A stretch of 64,000 nt of DNA. Source: Anaeromyces robustus (Eukaryota; Neocallimastigomycota; Neocallimastigomycetes; Neocallimastigales; Neocallimastigaceae). The notes below the pieces were generated by a model, which ran no database searches, was not told the DNA's origin, and was given only the letters and a program-made list of their open reading frames with translations. Location of the stretch: positions 34,492 to 98,491 of the forward strand of contig MCFG01000261.1 in NCBI GenBank assembly GCA_002104895.1, written 5' to 3'. The translations under genes were made by a program, and so were the position numbers. Below, one piece after another: positions 21,778 to 32,786 of this stretch; the stretch's first letter is position 1, and every line of letters starts with the position of its first letter.

Positions 21778-23226
21778 ATGTTTGATGCTACTAAATTACA
21801 AAAAGCTTTACCACTCCTTTCAGATTATGGTAAAGACGTGGACAGTTGGATGTACGAGTTCTCCAAAACTATGGAACTCTATGACGTTTTGGAGCCAAGA
21901 AGAATTTTTGTTTGGGCTAAAGAAGCAGTGGAAGAAGACATTCAAGGTGTCTTAAATTCATTAAGAACTAGGACTGGTAATGAAATAAGATACCCTGGAC
22001 TTAGAGAAATGCAAGCTGCCATTGAGGATTATATGCACATTACAGAAAATGATAAATGTGCTGTTTTAAAATCTTTAAAAATCAATAACGACGAAACCTT
22101 AAAGAAATTTAATTACAAATATAAAAAATTATATCAAAAATTGAGTCATGAATATAGAAGACTCATTTCGGTAAAGGATTATACCAATGCTATCAGTACA
22201 AGAGTATTTCCTTGTTCAAGGGTTATGATAGCAGAATGTGAAACATTAAATGAGGCTTTTAAAATTGCTGAAATTGCCGAGGAAGCAGAAAAAGAAATTT
22301 CTAGTGCAAATATTAAAAATGGATACGAAAAAGAAGCTAATATTATGGTAACTCAAAGTTATATTAATAATGGTAACCCATTATTAAATCATCCATTTTA
22401 TGAGAACTTAAATTACAACCAGTTATCAACTAATTATAACCCAAATATTTCAAGGAATGAAGATAATAGTTTTATCACAACAAATAATAGGAACTATGGA
22501 CAGAATATGAGGACTAATAATTTTAGGAATCAGAATTATGTAAATTATATGGTTAATCCATATAATAATATAAACAAACATAATAATAATTATAATAACA
22601 ATAATAATATAAGAGGTAGCAAAATGAAATATTATAATAATAATCAATATATGAATAATAATAATAATCAATATATGAATAATAATAATAATCAATATAT
22701 GAATAATAATAATAATCAATATATGAATAATAATAATAATCAATATATGAATATGAATAATAATCAATATATGAATAATAATAATAATCATCACATGAAC
22801 AATATGAGTAGAAATTATTCAGCCAATGAAAGAAGAGGTAATATTAATATTAATAATTCGACTAATAACAATATGACCAATAATATTCCAGATAATTATA
22901 TGAACAAACGGAACAATAATAATATTCATTCTTTTAATTATCAAAATGATAATAATTATCAAAATAATACAAATAAGGTGGATAATACAATTAATACAAT
23001 GGTCACTGCCATCAATGAAAATAACCCTTCTAATGGTGCTACAAATATGAATAACAATATTAGTAATAATTTCGGTAATAATACATTTAATAATAATATT
23101 AATAATAATTATATCTGTTACCGTTGTACCTTAAGAGGACATAAATCTTCCAATTGTCCTTATACATTCAAACAATTGGCCGAGATGGAGGAAAAAGGTT
23201 TAATAAAGTTACCTTTAAACCAATAA
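21778..23226 (+). CDS. gag: Gag polyprotein of the Ty3-like element
   Basis: A 482-aa structural protein that would form the virus-like particle. Residues 1-175 are a helical retrotransposon-gag (capsid) domain (DSWMYEFSKTMELYDVLEPR, then the LKKFNYKYKKLYQKL segment). Residues 190-445 are an Asn-rich linker with near-perfect eight-residue NNNNNQYM repeats encoded by a 24-bp tandem repeat. The C-terminus has one CCHC zinc knuckle, C447-X2-C450-X4-H455-X4-C460 (CYRCTLRGHKSSNC), for RNA packaging. The gag stop (TAA, 23224-23226) lies 3 nt after the slippery heptamer TTTAAAC, so most ribosomes end here. The start is the first ATG after the A tract. Confidence 0.95.
   Translation: MFDATKLQKALPLLSDYGKDVDSWMYEFSKTMELYDVLEPRRIFVWAKEAVEEDIQGVLNSLRTRTGNEIRYPGLREMQAAIEDYMHITENDKCAVLKSLKINNDETLKKFNYKYKKLYQKLSHEYRRLISVKDYTNAISTRVFPCSRVMIAECETLNEAFKIAEIAEEAEKEISSANIKNGYEKEANIMVTQSYINNGNPLLNHPFYENLNYNQLSTNYNPNISRNEDNSFITTNNRNYGQNMRTNNFRNQNYVNYMVNPYNNINKHNNNYNNNNNIRGSKMKYYNNNQYMNNNNNQYMNNNNNQYMNNNNNQYMNNNNNQYMNMNNNQYMNNNNNHHMNNMSRNYSANERRGNININNSTNNNMTNNIPDNYMNKRNNNNIHSFNYQNDNNYQNNTNKVDNTINTMVTAINENNPSNGATNMNNNISNNFGNNTFNNNINNNYICYRCTLRGHKSSNCPYTFKQLAEMEEKGLIKLPLNQ
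22635..22785 (+). repeat. 24-bp coding tandem repeat in gag
   Basis: About six units of a sequence encoding NNNNNQYM; one unit is variant (MNNNQYM). The period is a multiple of 3, so copy-number change keeps the frame. Confidence 0.9.
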
Positions 23227-26200
23227 ATGGGAGAAGGACAACTCCCAGTAAACAAACCAATAACAAAAGAATGATTAAGGATTTCTACCATACTGAGAAT
23301 AATGGATATATTAATACAATGGTAGAAAATAACAAAACTGTATCATTAAACAATCATTATAATGATAACAATAATCAATCTTATAATAACACAAATTTTT
23401 CTCAAAATAATACAAACTTACCTTATGAGATTATAGCTGCTGCTACTCGTACTTCAAGGAATAAAGGTAAACATAATGAGAAACCATACGAAAGAAAGTT
23501 AGGAAAGGATAGTCTTAAAAATAATCCCGTTCCTATTCACACAGCAGCTATGAATTTTAATAATGAAAATAATATTAATGATTCTAATAATAATATTGTT
23601 AGTGATGTTAATAATAATATTAATGATAATTCAAAATATATTAATAACGATAATAATAATATTAACGATAATTACGATATTAATAAAGATTCAACTATCA
23701 ATAACGATAATAACGGTCATAATAATAAAAATAATAAAAATACTAATAACATACCTAAGAATGAAAATAACAGTCAAACATCAAGGAATTCAAATATATC
23801 TGATGATGCTATTATGGTAGATGATACTATTGATTATAATACAACTTCTAATATTAAAGATAATAATAATAACAACTTACCTAACAATGATAAAAATAAT
23901 AAAACTGATATGAACAATAACAATACAACAGTGACTAATAATAATAAGGATACAGAGAAATTAGACTATCTTGATCTTTCTATTATCAACGATAAAAATA
24001 TTGTAAATGCCAAAAAGAAAAATAAAATAGAAAGAATTAAGGATATTAAAGAAAAGATAGATAAAATGGATACCTTATTAGAAAACTCAGATACTACCAA
24101 GAAGTCAAAAGAAAGACACATACAACTCATGGATCATTTTGAAGAATTCTACATTCAGGACCTAATTAAAGAAATTGCCTCTACCGAAGTAATGACCAAA
24201 TTGGTTCATCTATTAGACATATTCCCGAAATTCAGAACTGAATTCCTGAAAGCCTTAAAACTTACACCTAAACAAACCATTACAAATGTAATGACAATCA
24301 TTAACAAGCATAAAATTATTAAAGTTATTGGTAAAGTGGAAAATATAAATTGTGATATATTTTTGGATACCTGTGCAAGCGTTAACGTTATTACTCGCTC
24401 GGCCTTAAATAAATTAAATATTAATAAATTACCTATCGGAAAAATTTCTGAAACCATATTTCAAGCTTATTCCAACTATTCGATTGATAGCGAAATCTAT
24501 GATTTAGAAGTTTCTATTGGAAATAAAAAGTTCAATGATTATTTTAGGGTTATTGATAAAGATGACATATTCGATATTTTAATTGGAGTTGATTCATTAA
24601 AGAAGAATAGATTTGATATTAATTTAGTTAATGATACATTATATTATATTGATGAAAATAATAATTATATAAAACTTACAAATTTACTATATGATATCAA
24701 TCTTAATGATAAAAATGAAACCAACAAACAAATCGCCGAAAATTCAACATCAAATGGAGAACCTCTGCTTGTGACCATTACTGTCAGTAATAACGATGAA
24801 ACGGTATTAAACAACGATAATGATAACACAAAAGATAAACTAATTGACGAAATAATTTCAGCTGCTCCTATGAATTATAAAAAACAAATTAGTGAATTAT
24901 TTCAAAAATTTAAAAGGGTTATGGCTATTAAAACTGATGATCTTGGGAAATCAAAACTATTACCTCACAAAATCGAGTTAATACCAAATTCTTCTCCAAT
25001 TAAATTAAAACCCTATAGGCTATCAAAATCTCAAATGGTCGCTCTAAAGAAGATATTAATTAAATTAAAAGAAAATCAATTAATAGTTTCATCTGATTCT
25101 CCTTGGTCTTTTCCAGTTGTTTTAGTTCCGAAAAAGAACAATGATTGGAGAATGTGTGTTGATTATAGACAATTAAATAATATAACAGTGAAAGATTCAT
25201 ATGCCTTACCTTTAATTGACGAAATCTTTATGTTTATTGGTCAAAATGCGAAGGTTCTTTCTACTATTGATCTTTTTTCTGGATATCACCAAGTACCCAT
25301 GTACGAAGGTGATCAAGACAAAACTACCTTTACTACCATGTTTGGCAATTATAAATTTTGTGTGATGCCATTTGGTTTGTGCAATGCACCGGCATCTTTT
25401 CAGCGCGAGATGAATCGAATCTTCTTCGATTTAATTGGTGTTTGTCTTTTTATCTATATTGATGACTTAGTGGTATTTTCAGATTCTGTGGAATCTCACA
25501 TAAGTCATCTTACTAAAGTTTTTAATATTTTAGAAGAAAATGGATTAAAAGTAAATTTAGAAAAATGTTCGTTCTTTAAAAATGAAGTAATATTATTAGG
25601 ACATGTTTTGTCCACTAAAGGTATCTTACCTATCCCGGATAAAGTGAAAGTAATTCTGAACTGGCTTCCACCCAAGAATACTACTCAGCTAAAATCGTTT
25701 CTAGGTGCTATTGGTTACTATCGTAAATTTATAAAAAACTTTTCCCAAATAGCAAACCCTTTATTCAACCTATTAAAAAAGGATATTCAATACATATGGT
25801 CAGTGGAATGTAATAATGCTTTCGAATGTTTAAAAAATAAATTAATTAATGCCCCAATTTTAACTCCACCTGATTATGACAAACCTTTCATTATTAGAAC
25901 CGACGCTTCCAGAGATGGTTTGGGCGGCGTATTACTACAAAAGAATGATGATGATTTTGAAGTACCAATTTATTTTGAAAGTAGATCCCTTTCCCCAGCT
26001 GAGGAAAACTACAGTGTAACAGACCTAGAAGGAAAAGCTGTCTTTCACTGCGTAAAAAAATTTAAGCCTTATTTCTGTGGAAGTAAACATACTACCACTG
26101 TTATAACTGACCACAAACCTCTAGTCAGTATTTTTTCTAAACGTGAACCTACCAATAGTCGACATTTAAAATGGGTTACGGAACTTACGATTCTCAAAGT

Positions 26201-27515
26201 TAATGTCTTATTTGAAGAGGGGAGGAAGAACGTTATTGCTGATGCCCTGTCTAGAATACCTACAAAAGAAAAAAATGAAAATAAAGAGATTTTAAACGCT
26301 TTAGTTAATAATAATAATAATATAAACAATAATAATGGAAATTATATAAACAAATTTGTGGAAGATTTTATAAATAAGAAAATTATAAATATTGATGGTG
26401 TTGATTATTATAAACAAGGTGAAAATATAAGGAAAATAATTAAAGACAAAAAGGAGCAAATAGAATTAATTAATAAAGCACATCAGGTTGGCCATGAAGG
26501 CATCTATAAAACTTATAGTCGATTAAAGCGCGACTATTATTGGAGAACGATGAAAAATGATGTGCAGTATTTTATTAGGAATTGTAGGCGCTGTCAAACA
26601 TGCAGGCCACAATCTCTTAATAAAAACGTTGAATATATACCTACCCCTCCTGGTTATCCTTTCTCAAGAGTTGGACTGGATTTAGTAGGTCCATTACCTA
26701 TTACTAAAAATAAAAATAAATATATTATAGTGTTAGTAGATTATTTGACGAAATGGGTTGAGGCTGAACCATTACAAACTACAGAATCAGACCAAGTCAT
26801 GCAATTCTTAAAAAAGGTATTTGCACGACATGGGATTCCTGAAGTCTTGGTTACAGACAACGGACCCCAATTCATCTCTGATAAAACAAAAGGATTTTTG
26901 GACTTACACGATGTGTATGTCCACTATGTTTCTACTTATCATCCAGCTTCGAACGGTGAAGTAGAAAATAGAAACAAGGAAATATGTAAATACTTACGGC
27001 TACTAGGCGAAAAAGTAAAGGACTGGGATGAAACTCTTTATAGTGCACTATGGGCCTTAAGAACCTGCAAAAATGAAACTACGAAATATAGTAGTTTCGA
27101 ACTGTTATATGGAAGAAGGGACTTACAACCCTTTGAATTAACATTAAATATTGAAAAAAGAAATAAATATGAGGAAGAAGAAGAATATTGGCTAAGAAAA
27201 TTTATTACTCACGATAAATGGATCAGAGAAGCAATAAATAACATTGAAACGGCAAATAAGCTCTGGGAAGACAGAAGAAAACAAATAAGAAGAATGAGAA
27301 GTGAATATAAACCTGGAGATTTAGTCCTTGTCAGAGTATTTAACAGAAGAAAACTAGATCCATTTTTCACAGGCCCATTAAAAATTGTAAAAAAGGAATT
27401 CAACACGGTGACTGTGAGCGACCCCATCACAGGTGAAATTGCTGATAGAAATATTCACTTAAAAAATGTTATTCCATATTTCACTGAAATAAATCTTGAT
27501 GATGAGGATGAATAA
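23154..27515 (+). CDS. pol: Pol polyprotein: protease, RT, RNase H, integrase (-1 frame)
   Basis: The open frame is 1453 codons. Ribosomes would enter at 23220 after the -1 shift, fusing Gag to PINGRRTTP. Residues 50-300 are an Asn-rich spacer. The protease motif is D405-T-C-A-S (FLDTCASVNVI), with ILIGVDSL as the flap-side ILG-like motif at 476-483. RT spans 600-850 with VDYRQLNN, STIDLFSGYHQ, FGLCNAPASFQ and catalytic YIDD at 768-771. RNase H spans 912-1035 (RTDASRDGLGG, D917; TDHKPL; ADALSR). The integrase zinc finger is H1110-X3-H1114-X29-C1144-X2-C1147. The integrase core is D1176, D1235, E1271 (DX35E). A GPY/F-type module with FFTGPLKIV at about 1404-1412 lies in a C-terminal segment (about 1385-1445). 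There is no chromodomain. All catalytic residues are present; the Cys in place of Gly in the protease triad is the one oddity. Confidence 0.97.
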   Translation: MSLYIQTIGRDGGKRFNKVTFKPINGRRTTPSKQTNNKRMIKDFYHTENNGYINTMVENNKTVSLNNHYNDNNNQSYNNTNFSQNNTNLPYEIIAAATRTSRNKGKHNEKPYERKLGKDSLKNNPVPIHTAAMNFNNENNINDSNNNIVSDVNNNINDNSKYINNDNNNINDNYDINKDSTINNDNNGHNNKNNKNTNNIPKNENNSQTSRNSNISDDAIMVDDTIDYNTTSNIKDNNNNNLPNNDKNNKTDMNNNNTTVTNNNKDTEKLDYLDLSIINDKNIVNAKKKNKIERIKDIKEKIDKMDTLLENSDTTKKSKERHIQLMDHFEEFYIQDLIKEIASTEVMTKLVHLLDIFPKFRTEFLKALKLTPKQTITNVMTIINKHKIIKVIGKVENINCDIFLDTCASVNVITRSALNKLNINKLPIGKISETIFQAYSNYSIDSEIYDLEVSIGNKKFNDYFRVIDKDDIFDILIGVDSLKKNRFDINLVNDTLYYIDENNNYIKLTNLLYDINLNDKNETNKQIAENSTSNGEPLLVTITVSNNDETVLNNDNDNTKDKLIDEIISAAPMNYKKQISELFQKFKRVMAIKTDDLGKSKLLPHKIELIPNSSPIKLKPYRLSKSQMVALKKILIKLKENQLIVSSDSPWSFPVVLVPKKNNDWRMCVDYRQLNNITVKDSYALPLIDEIFMFIGQNAKVLSTIDLFSGYHQVPMYEGDQDKTTFTTMFGNYKFCVMPFGLCNAPASFQREMNRIFFDLIGVCLFIYIDDLVVFSDSVESHISHLTKVFNILEENGLKVNLEKCSFFKNEVILLGHVLSTKGILPIPDKVKVILNWLPPKNTTQLKSFLGAIGYYRKFIKNFSQIANPLFNLLKKDIQYIWSVECNNAFECLKNKLINAPILTPPDYDKPFIIRTDASRDGLGGVLLQKNDDDFEVPIYFESRSLSPAEENYSVTDLEGKAVFHCVKKFKPYFCGSKHTTTVITDHKPLVSIFSKREPTNSRHLKWVTELTILKVNVLFEEGRKNVIADALSRIPTKEKNENKEILNALVNNNNNINNNNGNYINKFVEDFINKKIINIDGVDYYKQGENIRKIIKDKKEQIELINKAHQVGHEGIYKTYSRLKRDYYWRTMKNDVQYFIRNCRRCQTCRPQSLNKNVEYIPTPPGYPFSRVGLDLVGPLPITKNKNKYIIVLVDYLTKWVEAEPLQTTESDQVMQFLKKVFARHGIPEVLVTDNGPQFISDKTKGFLDLHDVYVHYVSTYHPASNGEVENRNKEICKYLRLLGEKVKDWDETLYSALWALRTCKNETTKYSSFELLYGRRDLQPFELTLNIEKRNKYEEEEEYWLRKFITHDKWIREAINNIETANKLWEDRRKQIRRMRSEYKPGDLVLVRVFNRRKLDPFFTGPLKIVKKEFNTVTVSDPITGEIADRNIHLKNVIPYFTEINLDDEDE
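23214..23247 (+). promoter_or_regulatory. -1 ribosomal frameshift cassette
   Basis: The slippery heptamer T TTA AAC (23214-23220) is in the gag frame. It is followed by the 7-nt spacer CAATAAA and a hairpin TGGGAG (23228-23233) / CTCCCA (23242-23247) with an 8-nt loop. Slipping back one base joins gag to the pol frame exactly. The gag stop lies in the spacer. UUUAAAC is one of the most efficient known -1 sites. Confidence 0.9.
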
Positions 27516-27907
27516 CCGTAAGATAAACATAATAACATATATATAAAAAAAAATAATAGTAATAAATATAAAAAAATATATATATATATATACATGATAT
27601 ATATAACAATATAATAATATAATAGTATATAGTAAATATATAACAATATAGTAATATAATAGTATATAGTAAACATATAACAACATAAGAACAATATAAG
27701 AGTATAATAGTATAGATATATAGAATAGGAGATAACAATAATACATTATATATATATATAAAATAAATAGTTATAAACATAATAATATAATAATATATAG
27801 ATAGAGAATATAAAATATTGATATAATAATATTATAGGTAGAGAATATAAAATAATGATATAATAATAAAAAAATTTATAAAAAAAAATTATAAAAAAAA
27901 TTATAAA

Positions 27908-27953
<46 letters not shown>

Positions 27954-28810
27954 TAAAAATATATATATAGATGCAATAATACAATATAGTATATAGATAA
28001 AAACATATAATAATAATATATAGAGGATAAAAGAGCGTATACATATATAAAAGCATATAACAATAATATATAGTTATAATAAAAGAGTATAGTATATATA
28101 TATATATAAAACTAATTAAATGATCAAAATATATAAATAATATATATATAGATATATAAATATAATTATGACATTTCAATTATATTTATAATAATAATAA
28201 TAGTACAATTATATATAATAATTGTTATAAAAAATAATATAATAGTATATAATAATAAACATTATAGCATATAGATATATTATATAATAATATTTATCAT
28301 AGTATATATATATAGAAATATCATAATAGAATAATAGACAGTATAATAAATAATATAATATATATAAGAAATAAGACAATAATAAACAAACACATAAGTA
28401 AACAAACGAATAAATATATATATTACAATATATATATAATAATAATAGTTAATAATATTTATAAAAGATGAAAAATCAAAATTCAAATTTCAAAATTTCA
28501 AAATTTCAATTTCAGAATTTCAAATTTCAAAATCGAAATTTCAATAATTACTAAATAATAATAATAATAATTATAAAAAATAATATAACGGAAATTTAAA
28601 TTTTACATACCTTAGAAAAAAAAAAAAAAAAAAAACGCGTAAATATAAATATAAATATAAAAAAAATTTTTTTTTTTTTGGACAATACAATTACAATAAT
28701 TTAACCAATGGAAATAACTACAAATCGGAGTTTTCTTTTACAATTTAATAAATTTTTCTTATTATGAAATACCCTTATTCAGGACTTCAAGGGACGAAGT
28801 CTAGTCTAAG
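27516..28810 (+). other. Simple-sequence 3' untranslated region of the retrotransposon
   Basis: About 1.3 kb lies between the pol stop and the G-rich tract. 27590-28400 is built of ATATAACAATAATA(A)TAG-type minisatellite variants. 28477-28550 is a CAAATTTCAAAATTTCA-type minisatellite. There is an A homopolymer near 27911-27948. All ORFs here, on the minus strand, are Ile/Tyr-rich repeat translations. No env gene is visible. Confidence 0.8.
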
Positions 28811-28821
28811 TGGGGGCGTTT
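28790..28821 (+). other. Polypurine-tract-like region before the 3' LTR
   Basis: GGGACGAAGT and then AAGTGGGGG end a few bases before the 3' LTR (GGGGG, CGTT, LTR). This is the position where plus-strand DNA synthesis is primed in gypsy elements. It is not a pure purine run, so the exact primer is uncertain. Confidence 0.55.
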
Positions 28822-29425
28822 TGGTACAGGATTCAAATAAAAAGAGAAATTTTATGGATTTAAAATAAAAAAAATAACACAAATATTTTTATAAATAGTT
28901 AATTATTAGGAATAATAAATAATAAATAATAATAGTGTAATAAATTACATTAAATGTAATATGTAAATTAAACAAAAATTTAATTATTTATAACCAATAA
29001 GATTAAAATAATAATAAGTAAAAACAATTATATAAGAAATATATAAAATTAAGTAGAAAGGGGGGTTCTTTTATTATTAATAATTAGTTTTATAGGAATT
29101 AGTTAGGAAAACTAAAATAAAACTTATAGGATTTAATAATATTTAGGAAATTGGTTATAAATTTTTTTATAATAGTTAGATATATTAAAGGATTATATCT
29201 AATTAATATTAATAATTTTATATACGATATTTAAATAATAATACGACTTTTATAATAAATAAATAAATAAATAAAATACGACTATAAAATAAATAATCTT
29301 TATACATTTAATATTTAATATTCGAGTGTAAATTCTATTTATCTTCTTAATAGAATATATTATTTTATTAATAAATAATCTTGCTAACTCACACAAAATT
29401 GATACTTTATAAAAAATACGTATCA
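28822..29425 (+). repeat. 3' LTR, 604 bp
   Basis: TGGTACAGG to GTATCA, reading the same as the 5' LTR at every position I compared. It is followed by the right-hand GCTT duplication at 29426-29429. Confidence 0.97.
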
Positions 29426-29429
29426 GCTT

Positions 29430-32400
29430 CGATACAAGATAGTTATATAAAGAATGAGTATATGGTTCTATAAATAAATATGTAAAGTTTTGATTTGGTT
29501 TAAAGTTTAACTTGGTCGAAATGCTCAATAATCTAATACGTAGGGTGTTCACTAATATAAATTTTATTATAAATATAGTTTCTTTATTTAAATTTGTTTA
29601 ATTATTTTATTATTATATTTTATTAGATTATTATTAGGTTAATAATCTTACAAAGAATGTAAGAATACATATTTCATCAATCTTTTATACATTTCATTGA
29701 ACAATACAATAATATAAGTAAATTAATATTTATATTAATTATAATAATATATATTAAAAATAATATAAGATAAGAATATAATTTGTTAATAAAATAAAAG
29801 TATAATTTATATTCAACTGTATTATTAATAAAATTAATAATAATTAAATTGTATAAGGATTTGGGGCGCATAAACATGCTGAATAATAAATATTTAATAG
29901 ATATAATGTGGCTTATATCTATAATCCATTCAAATCCTTAACAAAATATGTAAAGATTTGGAGTGACCACTAGGTTATTGTAGGAAATTAATAATAAATA
30001 ATAATATAATATATTAAATTATTTATAACACTATTGATTATTCATTTAATTAATTAGTAGATTCATTTATATAATATATATTTGTTCATTTATTTATGGT
30101 TGATATTTATATTTTATTTATTATTAATTGATTGTTAATATCGACTCAAAGAGTCAAATAAAATAAAATACATGAATTTATATATTCAAAAATCTATTCT
30201 AAATTATTACATGATTGGGCAAATTATTTAAAATAAGAATTATATAATTATTTAATTATTATTTTAATTAAATAAATATAATATTAAGAACTAGATAAAT
30301 TATTATATTAATTAAGTGAATAATAAATTAATATTTAAATAAATTTATTTCAATGAATACATATTATTAATTTAAGTAAATTATTATCTAATAATTGAGT
30401 GAATATATTTATTATTAATTAAATAAATAATATTATTCCGAAAGGTAAAGAGTAAGGTTCGAACCAGAGACAACCAACATAATAATAGAAGCAGGTAGAA
30501 CTGAGCCTAATTAGTAGCCATAATGGATCCATATCATTACAAAATATGTCGCGAATATTAGTGGATTTAAAATTGAAATTCACTAATAGATCAATTACAT
30601 TTAAATTTCGTTATTGACTAAATCACTTAAAATTCGATTTTCAATAAAATAAACAAATATTAAAAAGTAATTAAATTGATATTGTAAAGGGTTTGGACAA
30701 ATTAAATAAATATTAATCAATTTAATTTAACCCTTAAGATATTAATAAAAATAATCAGAAGAAAAATAACGATAACTCACCAAATATTGAAGATTTCCGC
30801 CGCTTCGCTTTGATTTTATGCTCATTGGGAAGCTCTGCTCAAGAGCTACAACATATCTGAATTTCAGCCCATTTGGACCACTGGTTGGCGAGATATTGGA
30901 CTTTAAAGGTTTACACAATATAAAAATATAATTAAATATTTACAAGGATCCATAAATAAATAATTATAAAATTTATATAGATAAAATCTTTTTATTTCAA
31001 TAATTATATTATAATTTATAATAATAATAATTATTCAGATATACAGAAAACGCCTTCGAATAATTTATAAAATATTAATTAGAATAATAATAATAATTTA
31101 TATAATATATTATAATAATTGTTAATTATTTTTATAAAAATTAGAATAGTTGATTATTATATTAATTTACAGAAATTCTTAGAATTCTAAAAAATCTCAA
31201 AAAGATTTAAAATTTACTTAAGATCTTAATTAAAAATATCCCATTTTATCTATAATAATTAATTATACAGAAAAGATTATAAAAATCCAAAGATAAAAAT
31301 AATTAATATATAGATAAATAATTAAATAGTATACTAAGCAATTAAATAATTAAATAGTTAACTAGTTAGATAATTAGAATAGTTATAAATCTAAATCTTA
31401 GATTATAAATTCTTATCATTAAATTTATTAATAGTTTATATAGTTTTATATTAGTTTTATATAGTTAGATTTTATCAATATTATTTTATTCATATATTTT
31501 ATTTAAAATTATACATGTATAAATATATTATCAATATATTATAATAATTAAATGTATTAATAATTATTAGATTTAGAAAAAGTATAAATAAGGATTGAAA
31601 TTACAATTCCTTTTAATCTTTGTAAGATTATTAACTAATCTAAAATTGAATTAATGACTTAATGTAAAGATATATGTCTTTAACAATAAATTCAAAATAA
31701 ACCCTTAACCCTTATAAAAAATATAAAATAAATTTTTGAACTATTTATTAATTATAAATTTATTATTAAAAACACATGAATTAACTTAACAAGTTAGTGT
31801 TAAAATAATAATTTATTTTATTAATAAAAACTCGAATTATTAAAAATTTTTTAGAGGAAAATTCACTCGTATTTATAGAAAAAATTTGAAAATATTTTTA
31901 AAAAATTTTTTTTTTTTAATGACCAAAATTTAACCAATCAGAATAATTTTGCTTGGTAAAATTTATGGCTAAAATAAAAATAATAAAAATATGAATTTTT
32001 GGAATCGAGAGGTTTCGAACTCGAGAAGTTCGAACCATAGTCTTAGTTACTAACCACTAAGACAGGTTACTCATTTTTACGATTCGTTACACTTAATAAT
32101 CTAATTATTATTTAAACTTTTCTTAATTAATTATTAATAAAAAATATTATTATAAAACCTAATTATTTTAAAACGTGTTCTTTTAATTAATTAATTTATT
32201 GTGTATTAATAAATAAATTTGCCTATTAATTATATATTTGTTTAATTAGTTATTTTGTTATTAATTAAACATCTTGACCTGACCATTATTAAACCAAAAC
32301 TACCCTCATTTAACAAAATATTCAATCATATTATTGGATAATAATATGTAAATGATTGGATAAATAATTAAAATATAGATATAAAAGAAAAATAATAATA

Positions 32401-32782
32401 ATAAAATTAAACGAGGACTTTTCCTGAGTTAGGGAATTGCTCCAGATAAGTATAAAAGAATTTTTAGAAGAATTTTATTATCAATATTTTATAATTTAAA
32501 AGAATTATTATTTTCAACACAAGATTTTCATATTAATTTTCAGAAATAGTTATTAGTACAATTATAAACATGTTTTAAATAGAATTAATATTATATTTAA
32601 TTATTAGAATAAATATATTTTATTTATAATTATAATTTAAATGTAATTAATTATTTTTAAATAAATAAATAGTCTATTAAAACATAAAATAAATATCTTA
32701 TTATGAAAATATTATATTGTCGTGTTCCCCAACTGTCGCGTTCCTAAAATATATTAAAGATACAAAATAAATATCAGTATCA
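29430..32782 (+). mobile_element. Probable older LTR insertion stacked behind the intact element
   Basis: Directly after the right GCTT the sequence reads CGATACAAGA, which resembles the family start TGATACAA with T changed to C. At 32777-32782 stands GTATCA, the exact terminal hexamer of the intact LTR, followed again by GCTT (32783-32786). If real, this is an older insertion in the same target with the same duplication, decayed and without ORFs. The inside includes the segment around 30790-30905 that recurs at 37400-37515. It is suggestive only: the ends are short motifs and no LTR pair was resolved inside. Confidence 0.4.
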
Positions 32783-32786
32783 GCTT

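Noticed and set aside
22635-22785. Regular 24-bp repeats suggesting a CRISPR-like array
   Set aside because: They are contiguous coding repeats (NNNNNQYM) with no unique spacers, inside gag of a eukaryotic element.
27455-28486. Minus-strand Ile/Tyr-rich ORFs after pol that might be taken for an env or membrane protein
   Set aside because: Pure translation of TA-rich minisatellite; no signal peptide, cysteines or codon structure.
29250-29552. Minus-strand 100-aa ORF across the 3' LTR end
   Set aside because: Crosses the LTR/flank junction created by the insertion, so it cannot be an old gene; low complexity.
30440-30520. tRNA-like sequence with a GGTTCGAACC B box
   Set aside because: No pairing acceptor or anticodon stem could be formed; at best a tRNA relic in old repeat DNA.
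32001-32078. tRNA-like minus-strand sequence with two B-box words
   Set aside because: D-like and T-like arms are visible, but acceptor ends do not pair and the T loop is abnormal; possible tRNA pseudogene or SINE head, not callable.
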